Source of the DNA: Owenia fusiformis
Taxonomy: Eukaryota; Annelida; Polychaeta; Sabellida; Oweniidae
Direction of reading: 5' to 3'
Length of the DNA: 64,000 nt
Assembly: GCA_903813345.2 (NCBI GenBank)
Contig: CAIIXF020000003.1
Span: 32,489,151 to 32,553,150 of the forward strand
Positions 33,901-44,839 of the stretch are shown here, one piece after another. The notes below the pieces were generated by a model. It was not told the origin of the DNA. It made no database searches and saw only the letters and a program-made list of their open reading frames with translations. Position numbers and translations under genes: made by a program. Every line of letters starts with the position of its first letter. Position 1 is the first letter of the stretch.

Positions 33901-36900
33901 ATGGCATGAATAACTACATTTATTCCCACTAACTTGATACAAACTATATATAACATCAATAACATATAGAAGAAACGAAGAAATTGTATCTATTTGGTCT
34001 TCAAACAGTCGACTAGGTGAGTTTTTTATTTTTTTTAAATTTTTCCCTCATTTTTGCGAGTGGTACTCGATTACAGTGGCATTTTCACACTTTCTACTCG
34101 AGTAGCATTTTTCTTGCGAGTTGCACCACTAATATGAACGCACCTAGTAGTTAATTTAAATATTTGTTGAAGGCATCCATAGTCCAACCATGTACATTAT
34201 ACAACAGATTAACAAGTACCAAATGGCTTTTTTTATACCAGTCTCAATAATATAGAATCTATCTCATTATTAATGCAATACTGTACTTCTTAATTTGCTA
34301 CTTATTTTGGCAGATTCACTGTTGTGAACTTTTGGTGGCTACTTAATTTGGCGAACTTGCAATATTACATGCACTAATGGTACTTATTTACATGGTACTA
34401 AAATTACCAGAGAATTTGTCGGCTACTCAATTTGGCAGATGTGCCACATTAAAATGACTGCCAAATTAAGTAGAAGTACTATAACAGCATATAATTGTTG
34501 GTTAAACTGACCTCTGTACTGGGAACTCCATGTATTATAGTCAACTCATCATACAAAGATAGTGAACGTCTCAGGTCTGTGCTACGTCCAAACAATCTTT
34601 CAAGCTCATCTGCATCCACAGTATGACCTTGACCTTTCAGGTGACTCCATATTGTAGGAGCTAATGAAATATAAATATCAAAAATTATGTTTCATAATAT
34701 TTCAAAGTATTATAAGAAAAGACAAGTCATCAACATGCAAAATGTCACCACCTGCCATTTATTACAGATGCCGACCCGTAACACCAAACACCAATCGCTA
34801 AACACTATCAACAAGAAAAATTGGATTTGAACGATATGTCACCACTTCTGGTGGTAACATAAAAAACCTAAGACATGCATTTCAATTATAACACATTTTG
34901 GTATCATACAGTCCTTTAAATTCTGACCTATTTTGAAATAAAATAATGAGTTTCAACTTTTGAACACAAATCTATTTTCTTTGATCAAAATGAGTTTGAC
35001 TTACTTTTTGAGGTTAAGTTCAGCTTGGTCCAGAAAAATGGTTTCATTTCAATATGAGGTCCTCTCATTTTTGAGTCAGTTGGTTGCTCATTACATCTCA
35101 TAGCTTCACCTGAAAATGATAACATTCAGTTTTAATATTTCAAAATGCAGTAGATTTGTTACGCCAATGTTACGGACACCCACAGACCAGACACTGTCTT
35201 TGACATCAGTTAATTGGCGGGGGGGGGGTAGGGTGGAATATAGACATTGAAAGTCAATTATACATACAATTAACAGTTATGTATATAATTAACAGTAGAG
35301 GAGAAATTTTGAAATAGTTTGAATCATGGTTTCATTCTTTATACATGCACTTGTTTGTTTTCCCACCTCTCACCCTCCTAATATTCAATCAATCAACAAA
35401 CTAAAATAATATTCAACTGAATGGCCTAAACCATAAAAATAAGCATATGTCTTACCCTTTAATGGTGTATCCACAACTGTGCTTGTATTGGTGGGACTCA
35501 ATGTCATCCTCCCCGCAGAACTCTCCAGCAGATCGGCTATTCCTTTCAACTCTTGGACCTTCGTCATCAAACCACTCTCCTCCGTGTTTAATTTCAATTT
35601 GCCAATAAGTTTCTCATTGTCTGATATATTTGCAATGACTGGGCTTAACATTGAGGTAATTGATTCAAGACCAGAGTCGGATTGGTCCGTTTTTGCCGAG
35701 TCTGGTCGCACAGGAGTTTTCCATTGATAGTGGTCTGAGGTTTTCTTGGGAGTATTCTCATTTTGTTTTGGAGTATATTGTGCTTTTTTGTTTTGTGTTG
35801 AGATATAATCCTGTGATCTTACAGCTTTGTGTGATAATGGTGTAGATTGTTGCTGTGATGTCATGGGTTTATGTGGTGATGTCATAGGTTGATGCTGTGA
35901 TGTCATAGTAGGTTCATCTACATTGGACTCCTCCTGCAAAGCCTCTAGTATGTCGTCATTGGTCTCAGTATGGTGGTAATGGTTCCCAGAGCCAGAATTC
36001 TGTTTGGAGTATATGGCAGAGTAGACAGGACTACTGAGCACTGTATCTGGAGTTTGTTCAAGGCTATCAGTACTGATATCATGTGGTTTTGAACCTCTAC
36101 TTTGTCTTGAAGCCCCAGGCGTTTTATCAACAATACTCTGAGATTCTGAAAGCAAGGAGATACCATCGTCTGATTGGGTGCGAGATCGGAATGCGGGGTG
36201 CGCCATATTTGGTTTGTTTTCTCTGTTCAGCGTAGTTGGAGGTGAGTGCCAGGAAGACCTCTTAGACACCCTGTCCATTTGCGGATCCTGGAGTTTCTCT
36301 TTTATTTTATCAGTCATTCTCTCATATTTGGTTTTGTCTCTCAGTTTCACATAATCCCCATGCGATTGTCTGTTTGGACTGTTCAGCTGGCCACCATTTT
36401 GTAATCCGTTTTGGTGGCCATTTTGTGAACCGTATCCTCCATTCTCAGGACTATTGAAATTAGATTTCGTATTATTTTCATTCAAATGTTGAGCCCTAGG
36501 AGCTTTGCCTGTTGACCAAGCTGTCTTATATGGGGTACTTTTCTCATTTACGTCAGCTTGCCATGCTTTTATGGGGTCTTTAAAACTAGACCCCATAGAC
36601 ACATCATTGTCACTCACAAATCCATTTTCGACTCCATTGCTCTGTCGTTCCACATTTCTATGACTATAACTATTATTTGATGTATTCCTCCAATTTTGAC
36701 GATCCATATCTGAGGTAACATTTGTCCCTCTTGAGTTTACTTCCTGTGTGATCATTCGCTTTGTTTCTTTAATCACTTGGTCATTCTTCCAGGTATACAG
36801 ATTATTTCCATCAGAAAAAGTAGTATTCCCCTGTGAACTTCTTATATGTCCAATGTCCAGTAGTCGCTGGGCAAATCTGAAATTAAAATCAAAAACATGA

Positions 36901-38845
36901 AAAGTTAATGTAGCCCTTGCAAAAAGGTATATGGACCGAAACATGTACATTTCAAGCATTCAAAACAGTCTTAGTAAGAAATGTTACCTGTAAGGACTTG
37001 CATTTCGTTAATGTAAGCAACGCCAAAGGAGACTTTCAATAATTTCATCAAACTTAATATTTAAATTATTAATTTTTGTAGTATTCATTTTTAAGGGTTG
37101 CAATGGTAGTCCATGTCTCAATGATATAATATAATGTAAAACATGCACACAAATTGATGAATGAATGCTTATTGGCTACTTTGGTATCCCAAGCCTCTAC
37201 AAGTGTTTGAAATAATGAGGCTCCGGGTATCAAATCAAAATGATTATTGGCTATAATTTAAATTGACTGCATAACATGCCTGTTACTTACAAGTTACCTC
37301 CTAATAGTAAATTACTTAATTAAAATATCTCCAAAGAAAAATGTCATCCATTCAACATTATGTTGATTCCCGCGACATCACTGAGTTAACAGTAAAATGG
37401 AATATCTTAAAATCAAATGTCAAAATATGTTAACCTGAGCTAGTTAATGGCTTGTAAACATGAGAAACTAAACCAAGTGTCATGTAGAGTACCCATATCT
37501 TGTAATGCTTTTTCTGACCCTTATATAAAGATTTGATAAATAGAAAATTTTTACTCTTTTATATCTGGTGAAATGGCATTTCAAAATAGAATCTAAGTTT
37601 ATGCAATTTTTGAGTGCTTCTGACATATTCCATATGTAACAGAAGATCTACCGCAAGCTACATTATATTTTCTTTAGGGGGAGGGGGTATATTTGTGGCA
37701 GTTAAAATATATATTGTTTATATAATGTGATCCATTGAAATAATACTATTGCTCAGTGGGATAGAACCTCCCTTGCACACAAGCTGATTGTGTATTATTC
37801 AAAATAGCTTTGGGTAACTCATAAGATATATTTTTAGATTTAAGTTCTAATTTGGCCATTTTGATCCAACACTAAGTGGTTTAACAGTATGTTTTGCACC
37901 ATTTCAACTATTTTTATAAAAAGCTGTAACTCTCTCGCTATAATTTGAAGAGTTCATACCTATTATTATATGATGAGGTGTTCCATAATAGGGAGGGAAA
38001 AAAATTTGTTTTCAGTATTTGAAAATATTGATCATAGATTACCATGGCATTGATTAAGCAGAACAAATTGCTACTACATGTTAAGGAGAAAGGATGAGTA
38101 TCTAAATGGAATAAATAGGTTTGTCGGAGATTTGATTTGGAAAACTGGCTTGACATAATTATTATAATATGCTTTTTTCTGACCCACACAAAAATTAGAC
38201 TGAAGCAAAATGGTAATTAAATTTGCTAATTAAATCAAACATTTATAACACACTGTCTACCTTAAATTAAAGACACTGTGATGAAGTCATATCATGTACC
38301 AAATACAGCCAGACACCAGATATGCTCCATGCAGTTATGATAATTATTCAGACATAATTTGTGACAATCAAAATACTGCAGATGATGTGGCATAAGGGGA
38401 AAAATAGTTGTAAAAGCTAATTAAATTTTCAATTTAAAAGTAAAGAATATTTATATGAATGGCGATTTTGTGTCTTGTTATATCTTGGATTGAATTTTTA
38501 AAAGAATTCATTTAATTTTACTTGTTTATTAATATTTTGATTGTGATTCTCTTACTTATCAATTCTCTTTTCCTTACTTCAATATCCATGGTAGGATACT
38601 GATTGAGTTATACTCGTACATAACTACATATATTAACAGTTTAATTTATTTTTTGCTAATTGACATCTGAAACACTCGTGCACTAACCTTACAGCGTGTT
38701 GGCGATCTTCAAATTTACCAGGTTTTTGAGATATCAATTTTGAGATGAGTGTGCTTCCTTTAAACGCACTCCGGCTTTTCTTAGTTGACCCGAGGGTGGA
38801 GTCCGTCTCTAGAGTCCCTCCTGGGCTGGCGGCAGCGGCATCCAT
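27987..38845 (-). CDS. Formin with N-terminal DEP-like domain and FH2 domain (11 coding exons, 1,666 aa)
   Basis: Formins nucleate and elongate unbranched actin filaments through a dimeric FH2 domain. Coding exons 5' to 3': 38688-38845, 35456-36876, 35005-35109, 34512-34660, 33400-33527, 33012-33208, 32360-32538, 31852-31956, 31292-31439, 30693-30790 and 27987-30299. They sum to 5,001 nt with consistent phases. Residues about 28-85 fit a DEP domain (FKGSTLISKLI, then AQRLLDIGHI, FSDGNNLYTW), split by the first intron. Residues 90-526 are a Ser/Asn/Gln-rich linker without polyproline. FH2 spans about 545-930: MKPFFWTKL, TIW, AIYTMD, DLPELFLFELSQI, GNFLN, KADGFDI, PFKNNM and VSPYEFF. It looks closest to the FMN/cappuccino type by eye. 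The tail of ~740 residues is low-complexity, with PPPY repeats (about 1283-1304) and VPPPLPPRPR (about 1361-1377). The ATG sits at the very start of its exon, so a noncoding 5' exon, or more coding sequence upstream, is likely. Confidence 0.92.
33690..34131. mobile_element. hAT-type MITE (442 bp) with perfect 8-bp target duplication
   Basis: The ends are 'tagtggtgcaactcg' and its inverse, flanked by the direct repeat 'atatgaac' at 33682-33689 and 34132-34139. An 8-bp duplication with TAGTGGTG-like ends is the hAT signature. No transposase frame. It is inserted in the formin intron between exons 34512-34660 and 33400-33527. Confidence 0.9.
34726..34860. mobile_element. Short copy (~135 bp) of the hairpin-ended family
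   Basis: One end is 'caacatgcaaaatgtcacca'; the other is 'atgtcaccacttctggtggtaacat'-like, an 8-bp-stem hairpin. Between them are runs of 'aacaccaaacacc'. It retains both termini of the longer element at 6105-7565 without its tandem array, so it helps delimit the family. It is located in a formin intron. Confidence 0.65.
37000..38680. other. Large first coding intron of the formin gene
   Basis: An intron of about 1.8 kb (36877-38687) splitting the DEP-like domain. AT-rich, with no other gene and no obvious mobile element. Confidence 0.6.
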
Positions 38846-41800
38846 CTGAAATGATCGATTTAATTCATGAAATATATAAGTTGAGCAATCTATAGCAATA
38901 TTTATTTACTTAAATGAGACATGGTGATTCTGTCTGTAAACCATCTGTTTTTACGTCACCACCCACCAAGGCATGATAACATATTGTTAAGTGGCCCTCA
39001 TTTTTGTGATTGGCATTTGGAATTCCATATGAACTTGAATGATAAAAGACTTGAATGAAAAAATATAATTTTACCCAAAATATTCAAAACTTGAAACAAC
39101 ATTTGGCTTTAAACAAATAATTTCATAACATTTCAAGCATTCAACCTAGTGCAAAAAGACATCCAAGGCCATGAAAGTGAAGTACATTTATACACAATAT
39201 AGCACATACTTTATACAAGCCATGCATACACAAATTCAATAATTATAAGTCATAATAATTTGACTGACACAAAACAGAATAATTACAAGATATGCCTCTA
39301 TTGACTGACACAAAACATGAATCCTACAGTTATAAGTGATTCTTAATCCAAAACTTTGGTAACCATCCAAACAAGTTGCCAATATAATATATACTACACT
39401 GTACAGTACTGAGGATAGCCACAAAAAACTCAAATTGGTATCACTTGCCATTCGTTTGGATCAACATGTGATCTCCCAACTCTGCAACCATAATCGATTT
39501 TTAAAATATGCTTCCACTGCACCCTCTTAATATCCATTTGCATCATCTTATGATTTTAAAATATGCTTACAACCAATTAGAAGTAAGCTTGCCTCAGGAT
39601 CTCAGGACCCTCAGGATCATATGATTTTCTAAGAATAGCCAAATGAAACAAAAATAAGAAATATCATATGAAAACGATTGTAAATTTTAACATTTAAACA
39701 GTTCCTCATGCATTTGGCCTAAAAACCATAGGCAATTTTGATTAAACATTCTGAAAACAAGGCATTAACATGCAAAATGTCACTACCTGTCATTTGTTAC
39801 AAACACCAAACACTAAACACTGACTGCTAAACACCAACCATCAACCAAACACCAACCACCAAATGCCAAACACCAACCACAAAAAGTTGAAGACTGTAAT
39901 AAGGTGTCACCACATAAAAAATCACCTATTGCCAGATGCCAATGAAACTCATGAACTTTTCACAAGACTGTATAAAATCACCTACCCGTTTAGAGATTTC
40001 TTTCATTGTCAGAATAAATTCCTTCACAATAAAGTAAACGTGATTTTTGAATGTCAAAGCTTTAGTATCCTAACAGCTGGTACCAAACAAATACAAGCAA
40101 TAAAGTATATTCCATGTGATTCAATGATCCTTGAGCAGTCTGACAGTGTTACAAATTTTCATCCACAAAGCTTAGTTGTAAAAGCTATAAAGTTCTGAAT
40201 AAAACATTGATTTTGAGAACGATTCCTTCCATGTTCTCATACACTTAACATGGGTTTCATTTCTAGATGTTCTTAAGTCCTTTTATCCATGTTATTTACC
40301 AGTACTAAAACTTTAACTCTACTGCGACTTCAGTTCAATGCAACTGAATTTGCGCATTCACCAAATATTGACTCGTGGACAATTAAAAGTGTTTATTTAC
40401 AAAAGGCGGTACATTTGAATTGAAAGCTTGAGTCTGACGATTAAACATTTGATATCACACATCTTGTTTTAAAACATCAAATTTGTTTACCTTGAAAGCT
40501 CAATTGTCAATCTACAGGAAATTGGATTCTAAATTAGATTTTTGGAGTACAGTACATGTAAAAGGCAGTTGTCCAGAATAAATAAACCCTTGAAATGTGG
40601 ATCTAGACTTCAAAAGATCACAATGCTATAACTTGATTGGTATGGGACCTCTTCCTTTGATATTCTTTCTCACATATCACGTTAAATATTTCTTCTGAAG
40701 ATATGTCCATTTATATCTCATGTTGCCCCTTAGCTCTATTTTCCCTTAATCCAGATGAAGGTTTTAGGCGATTTAAATCAGGTCTAATTTGAAGAAAATT
40801 ATGTGTAGATATTTACACATATCATACAATAATATACATTGTTCAAAATCAAAAAAAAAATTCTTCAATTATTTTGTGAAAATATGGAACTACCTTCAAG
40901 AATAGCCTTAGGAGCCCTATCATTTATTTCTTCATGGTCACATATTTATCGTTTGTATCTTAAATTTTCAAACTGTTAGTTAAAAGGCCCCATTAAATCA
41001 TAATCATTCTGATAAAAGCATCCCTTCCATTTTGCGATGAAGAATGCAGATGGAGAAGTCTTGCACTGAATTCACTACTGTTTTTTTCAAAATAAGACTA
41101 ACTATAAAAATGTCCTCTAATTCAATTTCAAGTCTCTAGGCCCAGGAGTCTTAGTTGGGAAAGTTTTGTATTCAGTGTCACAGATTAAAGGTCACAGGTG
41201 TTAGGGATTTCCTTACATCTGCCTCCAGACATCTGTCAGTACAAAGCGTCTTATTGCATTCTGCTGTTAGATTTTAATGGAAAACTAAGATCTCTTCAAA
41301 ACATGAGAAACTTTTCTAATTTACTTGTACAAGTATTATAGTAGACTTACATTGATTTATGAACTCCAGTTCAACATTGCTTTTTGAATCATTTCTTCTT
41401 TATTTATTAGTTTGACTTTTTTTACTGTCACCTTTACTGCCACGGTGAAACTAATTTAATTTTCACACAAATAGACAAAAGCCAAAGTTACTGTATAGTC
41501 TATGATAACACCCTGGCCTATGCTTGTTCACATCTCTTACATCATCACCATGTAAGACATGATGCTGTCTTAACACAGACATCCCCACTCCCACTCCCAA
41601 GTAACATGTTTGACAAACTTTATTTTATTTTATCTTATGTCCTGCTGTTGGTGTTTGGTCCATTACCTTATAACCTCAAACTAGGATATATTCCTGTATA
41701 GTAATGTGCAGACTATTAAATATTAAAATTTCAAATGGTTTGATCTTGCATCTTAAAAGAGAGGTTCATCTACATAATGTACTATAAGCTCTGACATTCA

Positions 41801-43640
41801 ATTACTCTTTGCATTTGTTTGACTTCACTTCTTAAAAGAGAGCTTCGTCTTCACTCTTTCAAACTAAAGTAAACCTTTGAACTCACCACGCCAATCAGTG
41901 TTCGTCGGCCAAATTTTACCGACGTTCTATATATGGTCATTCCTTCTGAAGTCATCGTTGAGCCCGAAATTGACCAATGACATGCGCATACTTAATTAAA
42001 ATGCATTTGGCGTATGTTTCTTTAAGCTCGCAGATTGGTGGAAGAAAGGTCAACACGTACGTCAGAAGTGAGTTATTACCCAAACTGTCACCGGTACCCG
42101 TCGTGGGGGCGGGGCTACTAAACTGTAATATGGTCTCTACTAGGCAGAGTGTAGTTTAACTAGACTCTGCACGCAGGGTAACATTCAATATAAAAAATGT
42201 ACAAAGCTGTAAAATGTCACCATCTGGTTGCAATTAGAGAAGCTATTGATCTCCCCAGCCTTAGAACAACAGTGCATGTTAAACCCTGATATAACCAAAA
42301 ACAATAAATAAGATATAACACCATACCTCGAAAAAATTCAGGTGAGATCACTGAAAGTGTGACCATTTGTTACAGATGTTGAATGCCAAATGTCTGTCAC
42401 AAAAAGTACCTGAACAATACGTCACCATCACCTGGCGTTGATATACACGTAAAATGATGATTATAACAGAACTGAGGATAAAGTAATAATTTTACCTGTT
42501 TCCATTGGCAACAATATATCCTTGACTGGCGATATAGATTTCAATATGAAAGATGACTCCAGTTTCAAATGTTATATGTCACTTTAAATGTCTATTAAAA
42601 TTCCCATTTCCATACATCACACTTTCTTTCTATTAAGTCCTTATGCTGCTAGATTATTCTCTCTGTACTATTGTACCTGTCATTAAATATACTTCTCACT
42701 GACTATGATACTTCTCATTGAATAGCTTTAACAGAATGCCCATGCTTATGTGTACAATATGGATACTACTTATAAATGGCTAACATGTGGCTTCTTCTCG
42801 TTTTTATTAACTAGATTCTAAACTGGGCATAAAATTCCATATTGTTATTGGAAACTGAAAGTACAAACTGCTGCATTATATTTATCCACAATTACCATAT
42901 CCAATGTTTTTGATTTTGCTTCTTCAAAAGGGAGATTCATCTTCAAATGTACTAGGCTCTTTAAATCGTAGTAATCCACACAGAAGATCTCTTGAGGTTT
43001 GACACAGATCTCATGACATTTTCCTGGCATGGACTTCCTATGTTTACACCCAGTTTAAACAAACTGTCAAACACTTGCTGGCTTTAAATAAACACATTGA
43101 AATATCATATACTTCTCCTTTGGGAGGATTTACTGATAAGTGTTTGACAGTCCTTGAAATGAACATCTTTAGAATTAGAGGTCAGCTTGGATGTAAGTCC
43201 CATGAGGGATTAGTAGGAGATAAGTGACAGATAATCCTAATCAGCTTTAATTTGGTGATAATCCAACATTCATTATATGTTTATTGTCATTACAATGGCT
43301 AAATAAATGTAGACTCTAGCCACATCAAATCTTACCACAAGTTTAAGAGAAAATTTATTGAGGGATCAATGTAGTAACTTGATGCCTGACACTCAATAGA
43401 AAACGAGAAAACACAAAGTTATGGAAATAAAATGACAGATAATATACTGCTTTTCCTCACTTAATAAATAAATAAATAAACTTTATGTAAATGACTAGTC
43501 CGTGAAATCCTAATTTGACATATTCTCATAAAAAATCTCAATATTTCATCCTTTAGACAAGGTGCAAACAGATCTTCAACGGAGTAATTTTCAATATTCT
43601 CAAAAGGTGTTGCCATAGTTGCTCTTAGGTTGGGGAGATA
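38846..43640. other. Upstream region of the formin gene, no coding exon confirmed
   Basis: Contains partial hairpin-family copies (about 38950-39010, 39757-39915, 42360-42440). A minus-strand TATATA-like stretch (about 41926-41935) is followed within ~40 bases by an inverted CCAAT-like 'attgg' and a GTGAGT donor at 41886. This is compatible with a short first noncoding exon but unproven. The 61-codon minus frame at 42845-43030 is not recognised. Confidence 0.4.
39757..39915. repeat. Partial copy of the hairpin-ended family with 'accaaacacc' runs
   Basis: Starts 'ggcattaacatgcaaaatgt' and continues 'cactacctgtcatttgttac', then a run of 'aaacaccaaccac' motifs, ending 'aaggtgtcaccacat'. The hairpin at the far end is degraded. 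Confidence 0.6.
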
Positions 43641-43649
43641 AAAAAATAC

Positions 43650-44830
43650 GGGGTCAACCCAGTTGTCCGAAACCCAGTTCTCCGAAACCCAGTTTTCCGA
43701 AACCCAGTTGTCCGAAACCCAGTACTCCGAAAATTAGGGGATCTTATTTGAAAAATACAATTTTTTTAAACGAATCTCGTTGTCGCAACCTCTGCGAATC
43801 ACAACATAACATTGGAATAACGTTGACACCATTGCAAAATTAGGCTAAATATGCTAAGTCAAGACGTTAATTGTTTAATGTTTAGCCTACGAAAGTTCAT
43901 ATACAGGTGATATAGATGTTCAAACAAACAAAGTTAAATTATGTTATTCTCATTGTAAAATGGCGTTCACACAACATACATAGATAGGGGTCTACAATTT
44001 TTAAACCAATTTTCTTTATGGCCCATGGGCCTTTTTTGAGAGGGAACAACATTTTTCCAATGGGTGATGAGCGTTCATAAAAGGAAAAATAGCTTTCCCA
44101 AGCCAATGGGCATTTATTTAGTAAAGTTGACATGTACATCTTTTGAAACCAAAACGTATTCTTCATTTACGTACTCTGTTCGAGAAATATAGATTAAATT
44201 AAAAGGATGAAGTGAGTACATGGCGAAAATGAAACTTCTTGCGAATGGGAGAACATCCATTTTGATACGAGGACAGCGTTTCCAGTTGATCCCAAGTGAT
44301 TAAGTTAAGAATGTTTTGTTCTTTTACGATTTGATAAAATACAGAGACTAAGAAATTAAATGCGACGAAATATTTTGACAACGTAATATGTATACTGTTT
44401 TATTCTTAAAGTACTATATGCGTAAACTTATTTTATCTGTTTCAAAATGATTCATTTTATTTTGCCTATATAAAAGAGATTGAAGAAGATAAGATAAACT
44501 GTTCCGTAATATATATTTTTTTAGAATCACAATGTAAAATAAATCCCCCGTTCCTGCCATTCTGGTAACGCGTGCAATGGATGCAATTCAAAGTGAGAGA
44601 GAGAGAGATCTATGAACATCAGAATGCGTCCATGCCATTAATTTGGCCAAATACATGGCATGAAACTGGCCTAAGCTTAGTACGTCTCCCCTTTCTCTGG
44701 TAAATTATGACTATATTTTTCGGAGTAATGGGTTTCGGACAAGTGGGTTTCGGACAACTGGGTTTCGGAGAACTGGGTTTCGGACAACTGGGTTTCGGAG
44801 AACTGGGTTTCGGACAACTGGGGTGCACCC
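43650..44830. mobile_element. Unclassified DNA transposon-like element with inverted 15-bp iterons and 9-bp target duplication
   Basis: Both flanks carry the direct repeat 'aaaaaatac' (43641-43649 and 44831-44839). The left end 'ggggtcaacccag' and right end (inverse) 'gggtgcaccccag' are imperfect inverted repeats. Each leads into a ladder of 15-bp 'cccagttgtccgaaa' iterons, five at the left (to about 43737) and seven at the right, inverted (from about 44719). The middle ~980 bp has no recognisable transposase. A 9-bp duplication is usual for Mutator-like elements, but that assignment is only a suggestion. Confidence 0.8.
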
Positions 44831-44839
44831 AAAAAATAC

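Noticed and set aside
42845-43030. Minus-strand 61-codon frame as an exon
   Set aside because: Composition is protein-like, but no recognisable domain or convincing flanking splice pair was seen.
43619-43843. SPKPSCPKP-type repetitive protein (also on the minus strand at 44619-44868)
   Set aside because: Translation of the 15-bp iterons at the ends of the element at 43650-44830.
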